From Lithospermum erythrorhizon (lineage: Eukaryota > Streptophyta > Magnoliopsida > Boraginales > Boraginaceae): DNA of 64,000 bases. Where the stretch lies: NCBI GenBank assembly GCA_019722365.1, contig JADFUC010001453.1, forward strand, positions 186,001 to 250,000, written 5' to 3'. A program made the translations under genes and the position numbers. How positions within the stretch are numbered: position 1 is the stretch's first letter; every line of letters starts with the position of its first letter. The notes beneath the pieces are model-generated. The model was given only the letters and a program-made list of their open reading frames with translations, made no database searches and had not been told where the DNA came from. This document shows, piece after piece, positions 1 to 12,568 of the stretch.

Positions 1-2604
1 GTTTTAGTGTTTTGGATACTTTTTCTGAGCAATATTTGGGATTTTTGTGGCATGTTTTTTCTATTCATCAATTCCCTTAAACTCTTTGAGCAATATAATG
101 AATAGATAATCATAAATTTATAGGTATGGTTTTGCTTTCACGCGACATCTCTAACAAACAAATTTAAAGATAAAACAAAGCCTCAAACTTCTATCATCAC
201 GTAGTCAAAAGACAAATTAAAATATTAAGGGATGAAATTTTTATTTCTATATGTTCGTGGGACAAATTTTTATTTCTATATGTTCATAAGTGCTTTAATA
301 TTCATCAGCCACTATAATTGAACCGTTATTGGCTTTATGATATTCTACAAAAAAGTTAAACAAGGAACAAGAATGACACTTTTTTGTCAAACTATTATGT
401 TGTGGTTCAAACTCAAATGCATTTCAAATAGCGAGCCAAATTCCTCCACCAAGAATTGAATTTCAAAGTGGGGTGATATTAAAGTTCAAGGATAAAGAAC
501 TACTTGGATGAGGCTATTAATTCACTGCTACAAAGTTACATTGCTGTTTCAAGCATTTGACAAGAAACAAAATAAAACTCTTCAATACTATCTAGCAGGT
601 AAGGGCTTCGAATTCGATAAGTGTGAGTAATAACATCATATTGGTCAAATAATTTGCATTCTTATGCCATGTTATATTTATAGAGGCGATACATCATTCA
701 AACAAGAACGAAGGAAAGTACTACGAAAAAGTTTAATGGAGCCTTGATTATCTATTCGGGTGTAGGTATCAGATTGTGAAAAATAAAATGGACAATCTAA
801 TTATCTTTTTAAGTCATGGAATTGATAAAGGAATAAATCATCATTAGTTGCTAGTGGTTGGGAAAGAATAGTAGCATGATGTTACTTGTAATGTTAAAGT
901 ATTAAAGCATTGTTTGGCCAAATTTTGTGATATAACGAGGACCAGCTATTCATTCCGATTAAGTGCTGTAAACGAATCAAACTATAACGAATTTTATCGC
1001 TTAAGATATACTTAAAGTGTCAAATTTTAGGTTCGAACATCGCTGAAAGTATCGAATCTGGGACTAACGTCAAAGATAATGCCTCAACACCGCGAATCGA
1101 ATCGAACTGTTGAGTAAACATTCGAACACTTTTACGAGCTTAATTAAATCGAATGGATAAGGGATGAAATAGGGAAAGAAAATGATTTATAAATTTCCAG
1201 ATTAGATGAAATCTTTTCAACATAGTACAGATCATATCTAAGTTGATAATAGATCAAATGTAAGCCAAGAATCGAACTATTTCTCAAGACGGTTCTATCC
1301 TATCCGTCGAACCTTGGATTTTAATGTTCGTTTGCTCGTTTATCAAACGTAGCCACGGTTCTAACTATTTCAATTCTAATAACGCGAATCGAATCGAAAT
1401 GTGTCACCACAGGCCTAATTCAATGAGGGTATTTGGCTGCTTTTATCACAAAATCAACTTATAAGTTGATTTCCACATTTTGAAGTGCTATAAAACATTT
1501 AACAACCAACTTATAGTTTTAAAAGTTAAATCCCAACTTATTTTTACCAACTTATTTTACATGTTGAACAAGCAAATTACTTAAATACCCCTGTTTAATA
1601 ATAAGTCCCAACTTATTTTTACCAACTTATTTTACACCAATATGAGAGGAAAAATATATGATTTCTACTATTATTGATATCATCAATGTTATTTTTTATT
1701 ATTTCAAATATTAAATTACTAATTTATTTTATCCTTTCTACAATTTATAAATGTGATGTTCTTATAAGTCATTTTACCCTTTTTACAACTTATAAGTTAC
1801 TCTTATCCAAACATGTTAAAAAAAAATCTCATTATAAGTTATGTTACCCAAACAAGTCAAAAGAACTTTGACAACTTATAAGTTAACTACTTATAAGTAA
1901 AAAAAAAAACTTAAGACAAACACCCTCAACATCTTTTGAATGCAATTCATTCTTCTTTATTGTGTGAAATGAACATTGTTTTCCTATGTCTTATGGTCCC
2001 CTATGTTTTAATAAGTTGGTTCTAGTGTTTCATGAGATCTGGAATGATCAGCCTAATTAATACTAGAATAGAACTTAACAACAACTGCCCTTTTGTATCT
2101 GTAGACTGTACATTGAACTCAAATTTCTTATTGTGGGGTGAATTAAGAACCAAAAGCCAAAATATGTATGTTAGTGAGATTAGTGGTCACGAAATATTAC
2201 TCATAAAAACGAGATCGAATGTTGGGAGTCCTACAATGATAAGGATCAAATTTTGAGAAAAAGGTTAGTGGCATAATTTGTTACCCTAGGTGAGCATGTC
2301 CTACAAGTTACAGAAGTTTTCAAGGAACTAGAAAACATGACAAATTAAAAGCTCATTATAGAATTTAGTATTTCTCTATGACTAATGATTCCAAATAAAA
2401 GACCAACATAATTTTTCTGATTTTCAAATTTTATAAAGAATGACATTAACTAATAGAGAAAATCCCTGTTCTGGCAGATCATTATCTTACAAAATGATGT
2501 GGAGAAGTTGCATTAAACTCAAGTGAAACATAACCATATACATAAAAAAATCAGAAAAAAATTTAAGCACATAAGAAGAGCTACATACATTACATTTCAA
2601 CTTT
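1..2604. other. Intergenic, repeat-bearing, no convincing gene
   Basis: No supported coding exon was found. The open frames here are short and have no recognisable protein signature. A roughly 28-bp tandem repeat lies at about 233-290, and a MITE-like element at 1424-1928 is listed separately. The part nearest 2604 should hold the 3' UTR of the minus-strand helicase gene. The stretch 960-1400 has many CGAATC-type motifs and looks like decayed transposon sequence, but I cannot place its ends. Confidence 0.5.
1424..1928. mobile_element. MITE-like element with short inverted ends
   Basis: The left end reads TGAGGGTATTTGGCT. The reverse complement of the right end reads TGAGGGTGTTTGTCT, giving an imperfect terminal inverted repeat of about 15 bp. 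The 505-bp interior is AT-rich. It carries several copies of a palindrome around ACTTATAAGT and two copies of a ~28-bp direct repeat (about 1530-1560 and 1606-1636). There is no transposase frame. I could not find a clear target-site duplication, so the superfamily (hAT-like or other) is left open. Confidence 0.5.
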
Positions 2605-5600
2605 TCATGTAGGTTGTTCTAACTTATCTTCCTTCATCCTATGTAGCTTGAAGAACCTGTGAAGCAATTTATGAACTTCTCCATAATTTTCAGTTTTGGG
2701 AATGAGTTGGTTTCTGATCCATTGAGGGAGTTTGGTAGTTGGATGAGAAAAGGTGTTCTTCAAGGGATCAGATACATAGCGACCATCAACTAACAAAATT
2801 GCGGCATAATCATTAGCATGCCGAATGGCTCTACCTGATACAGTGAAGAACAGTTCAGTGAGTGAGATATATATACATACTAATAACTACAAAATTTCAT
2901 GACGCAATGCACATTAACTTATCAAATTGTAACACTTTTGATCATGCAGTACATAATAATCTGAAGTGTTCAAACTTCAAAAACTTCAAAGATTCTTATG
3001 TTTCCAGCCAACATTATTTAAGTTACTTTTGTCCTATAGGTTCGTTTTAAATTAAAGGTGAACGGTTTAAGTCAGTAGGGAGAACGCCCTTCTCACTCGA
3101 GCTCAAGCACTTATTTTTACTTCAAAACCAACGACTTGGGCTAACATGAGATCTGCTTAAGTACCATCTTGTGCATCTGAGAGTATTATCTTATCAGTCA
3201 GAGATTTCATGATAGTATCACATACCTATCGATTGATTGACAGCTTTCATACAAAGATTGTCGTAGTACTGCTTTCCTCTGTGCTTACAACTTTTTAAGA
3301 TGTCAAATCCAGCTTGTACATTTCCATTGTAACATTCTGCACGAGCCAATGGTCTAAGTGCATTCTGGGTAGGACTATCCCGGATTCCTTCAATATGTTT
3401 GAGCCTCTCCATCAACTCTATGTCTGATGGATTTGGGTAGGGCAGACCAACCATGATTATGCATCGACCCATCCCATCACTGAAGTTGATTCCTTCTGAG
3501 ATCTTCCCACCAACAACAGCAAGAAGAACCGCACCATTACAGGCTGAGGTATCATTTCTGGAATCGGGTTGAGATGATTGGACTATCGTTTCCTGATACT
3601 TCTTGAGGACCAACTCTACATCGGTACTTTTTCTAGGTTCTCTAAATATGTGCTTCTTCTTCATTAGTCTTGCAAGGATACCCAGATCCTTCCATATATT
3701 GTAGATCTTCTCCTCGTACTCAAAAGATGAGAAAAAGACTACAACTCCTTCAGGAACCACAGACACCAAATTGCAAAGCATTAGACCTAGCTCTTGAATC
3801 TGACATCCATAGGGAATAAACGAGAACAATTAGCAGCTAACAAATGGAAATAACATAAAATTAGCTAGTTTTAGAATTTTGCAGATCTGGAAAAGATATG
3901 CAACTTACCATACTTGTTGAGCCTCGAGAATTATAACTGAAGTCAAACAACTGTCCAGATGGCCCGTGAGAAACAGCAAGCGGTAAAATATTCTCAGAAG
4001 GGATAATATGACCACATGAAAAGAAATTTAGCTGGTTAGTCGACAGCCATGGGAAGAGTCGTTCCTTTGTTTCCTCTATAGGTTGCAAAGTACCACCAGC
4101 CAATATGACAGCATGTGCTTGATCTACAATCTACCAAGTGTCATGTAACTACAAAATCAGAAGCATTAAAATGGTCACCAATACATATTCAAGAGTATGA
4201 ATTGACTGCAAACCTCATGAAATATCTTTTCCCCAGTAAGCATGACGTACTTAAGGGAACCATTATTTTGTCCAGTGCCAGTTGTATGAGTCCGTGAGAC
4301 TATGATTCTACCATCGCCATCTTTGTATGTCAAGGACAGCAACATTGCAGTTAGTGCCCTGAAGCTAGATAAGGTGCTAGTGTCTTCATTATTTTCATAG
4401 GATGAAGGATTTTCTGAGACAGCTAGTTTTTCTCCATATCCACTAACCTGATATAGAAAAAATCATCCAGACTTCCGAACTGGGGCCAATCAAACATATT
4501 ATAGCAATAGAGATATTGAAAAGCTCGTATCAAGAGAAAGAAACAATGACCTTATGAATTATATTGCTTTCCTCTATATATTGAAGTACTTTAACCAAGT
4601 TTATGTTGTCAATATTGTGGGAAAACAAGAATTCATTGATAGACATGGAGTAGTTGAAAGCGTTTGCTGCTCCAGCCAAATCACACAAGGGATCGGTAAT
4701 TTTTGCATTGTTCTCTACACATAATATCTTCCGGAAAGCCTGAGTTAGAACCAGCAGAGTTTGAATATATCTTCGATTACCTGGCCCTAAGAGATTACGA
4801 AATCGTAGCAAATATTTGTCTAAGTGAAGATGTACATTTTCCAACTGAAAGAAGAGAGTTCAAATATTTTGTTAGTAAGACAGTTCGCCTGGAAAATCCA
4901 TTTAAAAGATCACTAAATGAGACATAAGATATATTTTAATCAATATATACATAATCAGATTTCAAAAAGACCAACCAAATGTTGCTATACCAAGTTACTA
5001 ACCTGTGATTGAGTAATCTTTGAGTCATACATGCTGATGAGAGAATCAGCCAAATTATGAGCCTCGTCTATAATGATGATGTTGTTCTTCAATGTTAGAT
5101 TCAATGATTCACGTGAATGCTTCGACAGAAGAGATTGATAAGGAAGAACAATAAGATCAGCTTCAGGAAGCAAGCTTCTTGAACCATAATATGGACAAGT
5201 CCCTAACTTGCTTCCAATCTGAACTACATCCTCAATATCCAGTGGTCCCTGTTGAGAAACCTCATTCCTAAACTCTTTCTCAAACTTGTGACTTCTAAGC
5301 ATCGGGCATCCAGTGATCTTCGTCTTGCGTACTCTTCCACCCACACATACGTTCTGCATGTTAACCAATAACCATCAATACCTTATGTTGTGGAAGCAAT
5401 AATCTTATCTTAATTTACTTGTCATAACTAACTATATCTAATCAGAGCAAGAAGCCTGGCTGATAAATTTGCAATCAGCCTTTGTTGTCAATTCTTGTGA
5501 TCATATGAAAGTGCCTGCTTTCATGATTCAATCCCCTTCGACAATAGATGGAATGTACACTTTGATAACAAGAGATCACTGAGTAGGCAGGTAACTCGTA

Positions 5601-7314
5601 GAACTTTAAACTTGTATAAGCCATGACAACTACATATAATTTCTCACAGTCCCTTCTCTGCTCACTTTGTTCAACGCATACTTACATTTCCAAACAATTA
5701 ATGAAGATAAAGAAGATAAGTAAACAGAAAATCAATCCATTCAATGAACCAATGCCCATCTATGAACTCAATCTAGCTAAACAAAAAGGTGCAAAATCTA
5801 TAAAGTCATACCTTAGTTTTAGAGGTACCTTTGTTCTTATTCCTTTGAAGCTCCAAGCACCTCTCATTGATGCGAGTGGGATTTCCCAATCTTAAAACTT
5901 CTGAAATAAATCATTACAGAAATCAAGTCAGAAAAGCTCAGTAATAAGTTGTCCGATAATTATACTGTGAACACAGTTTCACACCAAATTACGAATTGCT
6001 TACTCGTATACCTTCATTGATGCACATGTTCTTACGAGACCCCAAACACACAACTTTCAGTTCACTTGCAAACTGAGTCTTCTTCAACTCGTTTATGAAC
6101 TGTGTAAGCTGTGAATGCGTTCTACTACAAAAATATATCTTTAATTGGTGCTCGTCCTCATTTTCATCTTCCTCACTAGAGGAACCGGCCAATGCTCTAC
6201 TAGTTCCTTTCCTTTTACAACACTTTCCATCTTCATCCTCGCTATTATACTCATCCACTAGAAATTCTTCGTCATCCCCCTCTCCATCAACACCCTTTAC
6301 CCTTCGCCCCTTCTTACCTAAATCTCCTTCCTTCGCTCCATCTTCCTCGCCACCATGACCCGATAAGTCCCTAACACGCCCCTCTTTCTCCTTATCACTA
6401 TCACATTTCTTTGACCGAACCCCAAATTTCTTCTTATCTATAGATTTCTTAGGCGATACCTCATTTTTCACAACAAAACTCTTAACCCAATCCGGCTCAT
6501 CATCCGAATCACATCGATTTTCAGAATTCCCATTTTCATTTACTTTAACCATACTTCCCCCTTCTTTTACTTTCTCTTTTTCCCTTTTATCAACAAGCCA
6601 TTGTAAAGCACTGCATATTATACTTAGTGTTTTACCAGTACCTGAAACAAACCAGAAATTTCAATACAATATTAAAAGAAACAATCTAAAAGATTGAATG
6701 AGACTACTATTTCTTATTCCCTCGATTCCTAAAAGATTGCCCAGTTTGACCTTCAATGGTCAAATTTATCTTGATTTGAATCAAAATTATCGTTTTCATA
6801 GTAAAGCACATTATAAATACCATCATTTGATTTGTTTTCATCAGATATTATACAATGTGCATAAACATAGTTAAGTTCAAAAATTGAAATAGTCAACATA
6901 TCAAAATTCAAACTAGGCAATCTTTTTATAATGGAGGTAGTAAAACTATCATCAATCTTTACCAAAAAAATTGTTCAGTTTAATTTTCAATCAATGGTCA
7001 AATTTAACAAACTCTCGGACAACTTTTATTCAAATCAAAATTAGCATGTTAATATTAGCCCACCCTAAAAAATACTATCACGTAACATATTTTTCATCAA
7101 ATATTATACTAACACGTACAAAAATACTCAGAATTTCAAAAATTGAAAAGTGGACAATCGACATAGGGAATAATTATGAATATTTACCAGTGGGACTTTG
7201 GAGCATGGCAATGCCGCCTTTTTCGAGGGATTGATAAAGGGAATTCATGAAATCGATCTGGATTGAGTAAGGGTGGTATGGAAATGCTGGAAAACTATTA
7301 TGTTTTTGTCCCAT
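2605..7314 (-). CDS. DDX11: DDX11/CHL1-like FeS DNA helicase, complete, 9 exons
   Basis: Superfamily 2 DNA helicase of the XPD/FANCJ/DDX11 group. Relatives unwind DNA and support sister-chromatid cohesion and replication-fork repair in the nucleus. Exons: 7314-7188, 6641-6012, 5900-5812, 5353-5003, 4844-4551, 4447-4214, 4130-3909, 3799-3226 and 2834-2605. All junctions are GT-AG and together encode 916 aa, the usual family length. Visible motifs: Q-motif region at the N-terminus; Walker A SPTGTGKT split by intron 1 (about residues 40-47); an acidic and lysine-rich insert (about 75-190); FeS-domain cysteines C267, C285, C298 and C335; DEAH box at 378-381; motif V region GGKISEGINFSDGMGR; and motif VI QSIGRAIRH across the last intron. 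The ATG at 7314 opens the canonical N-terminus. Family assignment is firm. The cohesion role is inferred from homologues. Confidence 0.93.
6717..6940. mobile_element. Stowaway-like MITE in helicase intron 1
   Basis: The left end CCCTCGATTCCTAAAAGATT matches the reverse complement of the right end, TACCTCCATTATAAAAAGAT, in an imperfect terminal inverted repeat that continues into GCCYAGTTTGA. TA dinucleotides flank both ends, as expected for Tc1/mariner-type Stowaway MITEs. The element is about 225 bp and non-coding. It lies inside the 546-bp intron 1 (6642-7187) of the helicase gene. Confidence 0.65.
6958..7165. mobile_element. Second, decayed copy of the same MITE
   Basis: The segment repeats the internal sequence of the neighbouring MITE: CAATGGTCAAATTTA followed by a match to GATTTGAATCAAAATTA. 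Its right part (AATTTCAAAAATTGAAAAGTGGACAAT) also mirrors the first element's terminal half. Its termini are too diverged to fix exactly. Together the two copies make up most of intron 1. Confidence 0.45.
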
Positions 7315-8512
7315 TTTGTTGTCACTTTTCAAGAAATTGTGGTGTAATGAGATTTTGATACAAGTATTGTAAGAAAGAATTTTCCTAATAAAGCGCCTTA
7401 AAAAGCCAATGAAACCTAATAGCGCCTTAAATATTTACAAACCCTAAGGCTTGATATAAAAATGTTAGCCTGAAAGCACCTACGATTGTGCACGATTTAG
7501 ATTAGATTTGTGCCCCTGAAAATCTCACCCCCCTTTTATTTTCTGTATATTCCTAATTTCTGTGCATGGATGTGGTCGGAGTGGAGTTTCACTCCCAGGA
7601 AGACGATGAGTGGACGCATGAGGGAACATTGTGAATTATGTAAGTAGATTGGTCGATTCATATTATCTTGCTGGCTTTATCTAGGTACCCAACGGAACAA
7701 GGCAGTTGCAGCTATCAAAGCCCAACATGTTGAATGTTTATGAGTCATTGTTGTCGGATTCTTTTGTGTTCTTACCGATCAATAGCGGATGATTGCTTCC
7801 ATATTGTCCATCCAAACTCAAATTTATACAAATTGTGTTCCAACGCTAAATTGCTACTCGTGCCTTTGGCTTTCGATAATCCATGCAGCTCACATTTCAA
7901 ATAAAGAAAAAAACATTATCATCTAAATTCTTAAGTTATCTTCACTACATACAAAAATACAACTAGTTGTACAAAAACATTTTAAAGAACAAAGGAATGC
8001 CTTCAAACTTCCATAAATATGAATATATATACTCCCCTCGAAAGATATGTATATTTGAAAATATGTGATTTTCACTTATTTTACTATCAATACAGTAATT
8101 TTGATTTTGAAGTTTTAAAGTTTTATGGTGGTCATTTAAAATAATAATGTTTTGGATTTTGGGCCTAAGATCACGAATATTTTTACAATAATAAAGTAAA
8201 TAAGTTAAAGATCGGAAAAAATTTAAATTTCGATAATTGAACAATCAAATAGAAACGATATGGTTTGTTATTAATTGAAATACATTGAGTTCACTTGTGT
8301 ATTTGAAATTATAATTTTTTCTATAATGTATTAAAATATTTGAACCAAAAATAAAAATTGAATGGGCCAATTGAGCAATGATTAACAGGGTGGCATGACC
8401 GGTAAAAAAGGTGTCCTTAAATTTGTGTCCCCAAAGAATTGTGTAGTAACCTCAGATTCCATCCAATATAATTATTAATCAATTATTATTCAACAAGCTT
8501 TCAATTATCATT
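7315..8512. other. Shared divergent 5' region, helicase and RAB7
   Basis: About 1.2 kb separates the start codons of the minus-strand helicase and the plus-strand RAB7, so both 5' UTRs and promoters must lie here. I see no clear TATA box at a proper distance from either ATG. A short open stretch from an ATG at 7567 stops after about 20 codons and is not called as a gene. Confidence 0.6.
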
Positions 8513-10684
8513 ATGGCTTCTCGGAGGCGTATGCTTCTCAAGGTTATCATCCTCGGAGATAGCGGGTAATCTTTTTTATAAATAAAAAATTCACAATTTT
8601 TTTTCCTCAATTATGTCAAAGATTCAGGTTTTTTTGTGTAGATTTATATGTGATTAATGGTTTGTTGGGTTTTTCTGTTGGTTTTTTTTTTTTTGATTTA
8701 TATGTGATTAATGGTTTGCAGATCTAGAATTGAATTTGATGTTATTTACAAGCTTTGTGATCAGTAGATTGATTTATCTATCATTGGGCAATGATTCAAT
8801 AACGATAATGAAAATTGGGTATTGCTTATGAAAGGGGATTTTCATGGAGGGGGCGGGGTGATTTTTTTTGTTTTGTTGTGTAGTATTATTAATTTATTAC
8901 TGGGAAATGATTGAATGATGATAATGAAAATTGGTTATTGCTCAAAATTGGGGGTTTTGATGGAGGAGGTTGGAATTTTTGTTTTGTTGTACAAAATATT
9001 AATTTTGTTACTGGGAGATGATTGAATGATGTTAATGAGAATTGGATATTGCTCAAAATTGGGGATTTTCGTGGACGGGGCTGGAAAGTTTCGATTTTGT
9101 TGTCCGATTCATGAATATTATTGATGGAGGATTGAAGTTTGTTCTTGACGGTATATTGTATAGCTGACATTGTCTTGTTGTTGGAGAGGTTTTGAGGATG
9201 TTGAATTTATAATATTTATGTTGCTAACTTGTTGAATTTGACCTTTTGTAGGGTTGGAAAGACATCTTTGATGAATCAGTAAGAATTTCGAAAACTCTTT
9301 CTCGAAACTAAGTTTCCTTTTTTTCATTGGGTTGCTTGTTTGCTTACTTTTTCTTTGATACATGATAGGTATGTGAATCGTAAGTTCAGCAATCAGTATA
9401 AAGCCACGATAGGAGCTGATTTCTTGACAAAAGAGGTGCAGATCGATGACAGATTGTTCACGTTGCAGGTCGGGAGGCTCAATATAAAAGCATATTGCTC
9501 TTATGTTTTTTTGTAGATATTGTTGAAGACTTATCAATTACCTCTTCTGTTTTCCAACCAGTGCGGTGTCCACTAGATATTTTACTTTCAACCAAATAGT
9601 TTGATAACTTCCTGCAAAGTACTTGTTGCTTTTCTTTTGCGAGCCATTGCTGCCCCATTTTTCTCATACTGTTTGCTTATTGTAGATATGGGATACAGCA
9701 GGACAAGAAAGGTTTCAAAGCCTTGGTGTGGCCTTTTACCGTGGAGCAGACTGCTGTGTTCTTGTGTATGATGTGAACGTTCAAAAATCATTTGAAAATC
9801 TGAACAACTGGAGGGAAGAATTTCTAATTCAGGTGCTAAATTAGATTTCTGGCATCGTTATTCTGATTCTTTGAATTTCTGCTGAGGTGCTAAATATCTC
9901 CTTTCTTTTTCAGGCCAGTCCATCTGACCCAGAGAACTTTCCTTTTGTTGTATTGGGTAACAAGATAGATGTCGATGGTGGTAATAGTCGAGTGGTAAGT
10001 TCAGCTCCTCTTAAGCTTCAGCTTGGAGTGATAAGTTGGATGCATTGTTTACTGTGACTCTCTTCGCTTTCCATGTGCCTATACTCTTCTTTTTAATCTG
10101 ACTGATTTATTCTACATTAGGTCTCTGAGAAAAAAGCTAAGGCATGGTGTGCCTCAAAGGGGAATATACCATATTTTGAGACATCTGCTAAAGAAGGATT
10201 TAATGTTGAAGCAGCTTTCGAGTGCATAGCAAAAAATGCGCTAAAGAATGAGCCTGAAGAAGATATGTATGTACTATCACTGCAACTGTTTTTCCTAATT
10301 AGTTTGAGTTTTTCATGTTTTAGTTTTGTAGCTTGAATTGCTTTCTCTTCTATTGTTTTTTACATTTTTCTGGATTTCTTCTTCTTGCTATCTGGAAAAA
10401 CCAAGCTAATGTACAACTGAAGAAAGAATATCCCACTAAAGTTAAGAAATAAGTGAAATAGAATACCATTTTTTATTCCTACATAATTTTTTTGATGAGA
10501 TTAGAAATCTAATCTAATGAAGTAGGTTCTCTCCTTTGCTTTCGGTTACTAAATGACATTTGTTCAGATAGCTTTTTTCTGCTACTAATGGGCATAAATG
10601 TACTTGTTGATGAACAGATATCTTCCAGATACAATTGATGTTGGTGGTGGACAGCAACAAAGATCAACTGGATGCGAATGTTAA
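8513..10684 (+). CDS. RAB7: Rab7-type small GTPase (RABG3), complete, 7 exons
   Basis: Small GTPase of the Rab7/RABG3 class, which controls late endosome-to-vacuole traffic and fusion on the tonoplast. Exons: 8513-8565, 9252-9278, 9369-9468, 9686-9832, 9914-9994, 10121-10266 and 10618-10684. They give 206 aa, the normal length. Visible motifs: P-loop GDSGVGKT (15-22); effector/switch I region around YKATIGADF; switch [11 protein letters not shown] (62-70); guanine-specificity NKID (125-128); SAK (158-160); and a C-terminal CEC for double geranylgeranylation (204-206). The first intron is long (686 bp) and carries a decayed tandem repeat. Plant genomes have several RABG3 paralogues; I cannot tell which one this is. 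Nothing looks broken. Confidence 0.96.
8785..9126 (+). repeat. Three ~113-bp tandem units in RAB7 intron 1
   Basis: Three diverged copies start near 8785, 8901 and 9013. Each opens with TGGGNAATGATT-like sequence, continues through ATAATGAAAATTGG and TATTGCTCAAAATTGGGG, then GATGGAGG-like sequence and a TTTTGTTGT stretch. Copies 2 and 3 are closest to each other. A separate 24-bp direct repeat (GATTTATATGTGATTAATGG and following bases) sits just upstream at about 8641 and 8695. Confidence 0.8.
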
Positions 10685-11663
10685 AAAGAGGCTCTCAGGC
10701 AACATGCCCTTACTATAGTTGGCGTCTATAATTTATCGTCCTATTTGTATTTACCTATTCCCTTTGTGCTTCAACAATGCTTCGTGCCCTTCGTCAGCTA
10801 TTTGGTCTTGTAACTGGTATCAAAATTTGAAGCTTGAGCTTGTACTCACTCCTTTTTTTGTGAAAACAGAACTTGTGTTGTTGATCGACAATTAAAGTAA
10901 CATTTGTGAATTTTTTTGTTGATATTAGCATTTATTTGAAGGAGTCGTTTAACTCTGTACGCCTTTGAATATGAAGTATGAATTTGGATAGCTGATAGGA
11001 AGTTATGAGCATTACCTATGCATGTATATATCATATCAATGGATCAAGCAACTAGTTATAAATTTAATGAACAAGAATTATTACTAACATATATCAGTTA
11101 ATTTAAGATGTTCCAAACCAGTGTTGGTAAAAATGTGAAATCAATTAACCTAAGATGTTGCAAACCAGTGCAAGGTGAAATCTTAGACATGAACATTCCT
11201 AAGTTCAAAGGTACCAAAACATGTAGTTAAATAAAGAATATCCACTATTCACAAGCTTATTGTTTTGGGGGAAACTATTTTCTTCTCGAAATGAAGGACC
11301 ATCATTATATGGTGTCAGACTGTCAGTCGATCGAGAACCCACATTGATAATTGAGTAGAAAATATTGTTTGATAAAACCCAGCTCGTTTGTAGTTACCTA
11401 ACTCGTTTCAGTCTTTCGTAGTATTATATTACATATTTTTATGTACAATTTGACCGGTAACTGTTACCCGTCCACAACTTGCCCAAAAAACCAACTTCAC
11501 ACCCCCTTGACTCACATCCAAATTAAAATGTTTCGATATTCGAAATAATCGGTCTCCGGATCGAGTTACCTAAGGATACATCTGAAAATACATCTCTCCA
11601 TATCTATCTCCAATCAATCTCACTTGGGCTCTGAATACATCAAACATCTTACATTAATCGAAA
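10685..11663. other. Intergenic: RAB7 3' UTR and next promoter
   Basis: The first ~200 bp should be the RAB7 3' UTR. A diverged direct repeat with a ~46-bp period lies at about 11100-11185, with the core AAGATGTTSCAAACCAGTG occurring twice. The region 11420-11660 probably holds the promoter and 5' UTR of the small acidic protein gene. No other coding sequence is supported. Confidence 0.55.
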
Positions 11664-12035
11664 ATGGAGTCAACTGAAGAAGCAAGCTTCCACAAAGTCC
11701 AGCCACCACGCCTCGAAGATGCCGGCCTCGAAGACTGCGCACTGCCACCAGAAGCCATTCATGAAGCATTCTTGAAAGCTACCATGTCCACTAGACCAAT
11801 CATCTCAGATTCTGATGACGACGAAGATGATGATGAAGAGGAGAAGAATGAACATGGTGTTGTTAAATTGGATGTGTTGGATAAGGGGGACGCTTGTGTG
11901 GATGGATTGCATGGTTTGAAGATTGGTGATCATGAAGTGGACAACATTATGGGAAATAAATTCAAAGACAAGAATGATGGTAATGAAGATGAAGATAATG
12001 AAAAAACAAAAAAACCAAGTTTAGATGAGGATTAG
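11664..12035 (+). CDS. Small acidic conserved plant protein, function unknown
   Basis: Single-exon frame of 123 aa starting at the first ATG of an apparent leader. The N-terminal third (about residues 12-42) contains PPRLEDAGLEDCALPPEAI followed by HEAFLKA. I recognise this as a conserved block in uncharacterised plant proteins, without an assigned function. An acidic run, SDSDDDEDDDEEE (about 48-60), looks like a casein kinase 2 target. The C-terminal half is rich in D, N, E and K and probably disordered. There is no signal peptide or membrane segment. It lies tail-to-tail with the minus-strand pseudouridine synthase. The conserved N-terminal block and clean frame support a real gene. Confidence 0.75.
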   Translation: MESTEEASFHKVQPPRLEDAGLEDCALPPEAIHEAFLKATMSTRPIISDSDDDEDDDEEEKNEHGVVKLDVLDKGDACVDGLHGLKIGDHEVDNIMGNKFKDKNDGNEDEDNEKTKKPSLDED

Positions 12036-12568
12036 TGTAAATTTACATTGATGATGTTTTAGTTGTATGTGTTATGTTATATTTTGAACTATTTTATTTC
12101 TAGTTCCATTCATTAAGATTAGTTAGTTCAATCCAAAGCATCAAATTAACAAAGGTTTAGGGATGATCAATAACATTTAAGCATTGTGATATTTGAGAGC
12201 CTTCAACCAAGAAGTCTGTGGCATCAAATTGCAAATTGAAGGTTTTGGACCCCATTTACGAGAGTCTCAATTTTGTAACTTGTAGAGTTTTTGACTACCC
12301 AATATGTTTAAGTTTAACTAGGCAATGCAATATAAATTATGATGGAAAATTGAGATGCAGAGGATATTCAAAAAAATCCAATGTACTGAAACTGAGAAAT
12401 ATCGTCTACAAAAATAGTCAACATCAACATTTATCTCTAATGAAGATCTTGCATCTCTGCATATGGAAACTATGCTACAATGTAATAATAATACAACACA
12501 TTGCCCTTTCTTTGATTGATGATCTTTGATTGATAATCCCCTTATGGTCCTTGCTGCAAATGAAGTTG
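12036..12568. other. Convergent 3' region, no further gene
   Basis: This lies between the stop codons of two convergent genes and should contain both 3' UTRs. A plus-strand open frame at 12218-12529 has no family signature and overlaps the expected 3' UTR of the minus-strand gene, so it is not called. Confidence 0.5.

Noticed and set aside
6095..6358. Serine-rich plus-strand frame
   Set aside because: Exact antisense of the acidic insert in helicase exon 2.
7567..7640. Short ATG-initiated frame followed by a GTAAGT-like donor
   Set aside because: It stops after about 20 codons before the donor and has no recognisable homology; it could be an upstream frame in a leader but is unsupported.
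12218..12529. Plus-strand open frame of 103 codons
   Set aside because: No family signature, low-complexity AT-rich codons, and it lies in the expected 3' UTR of the minus-strand pseudouridine synthase.
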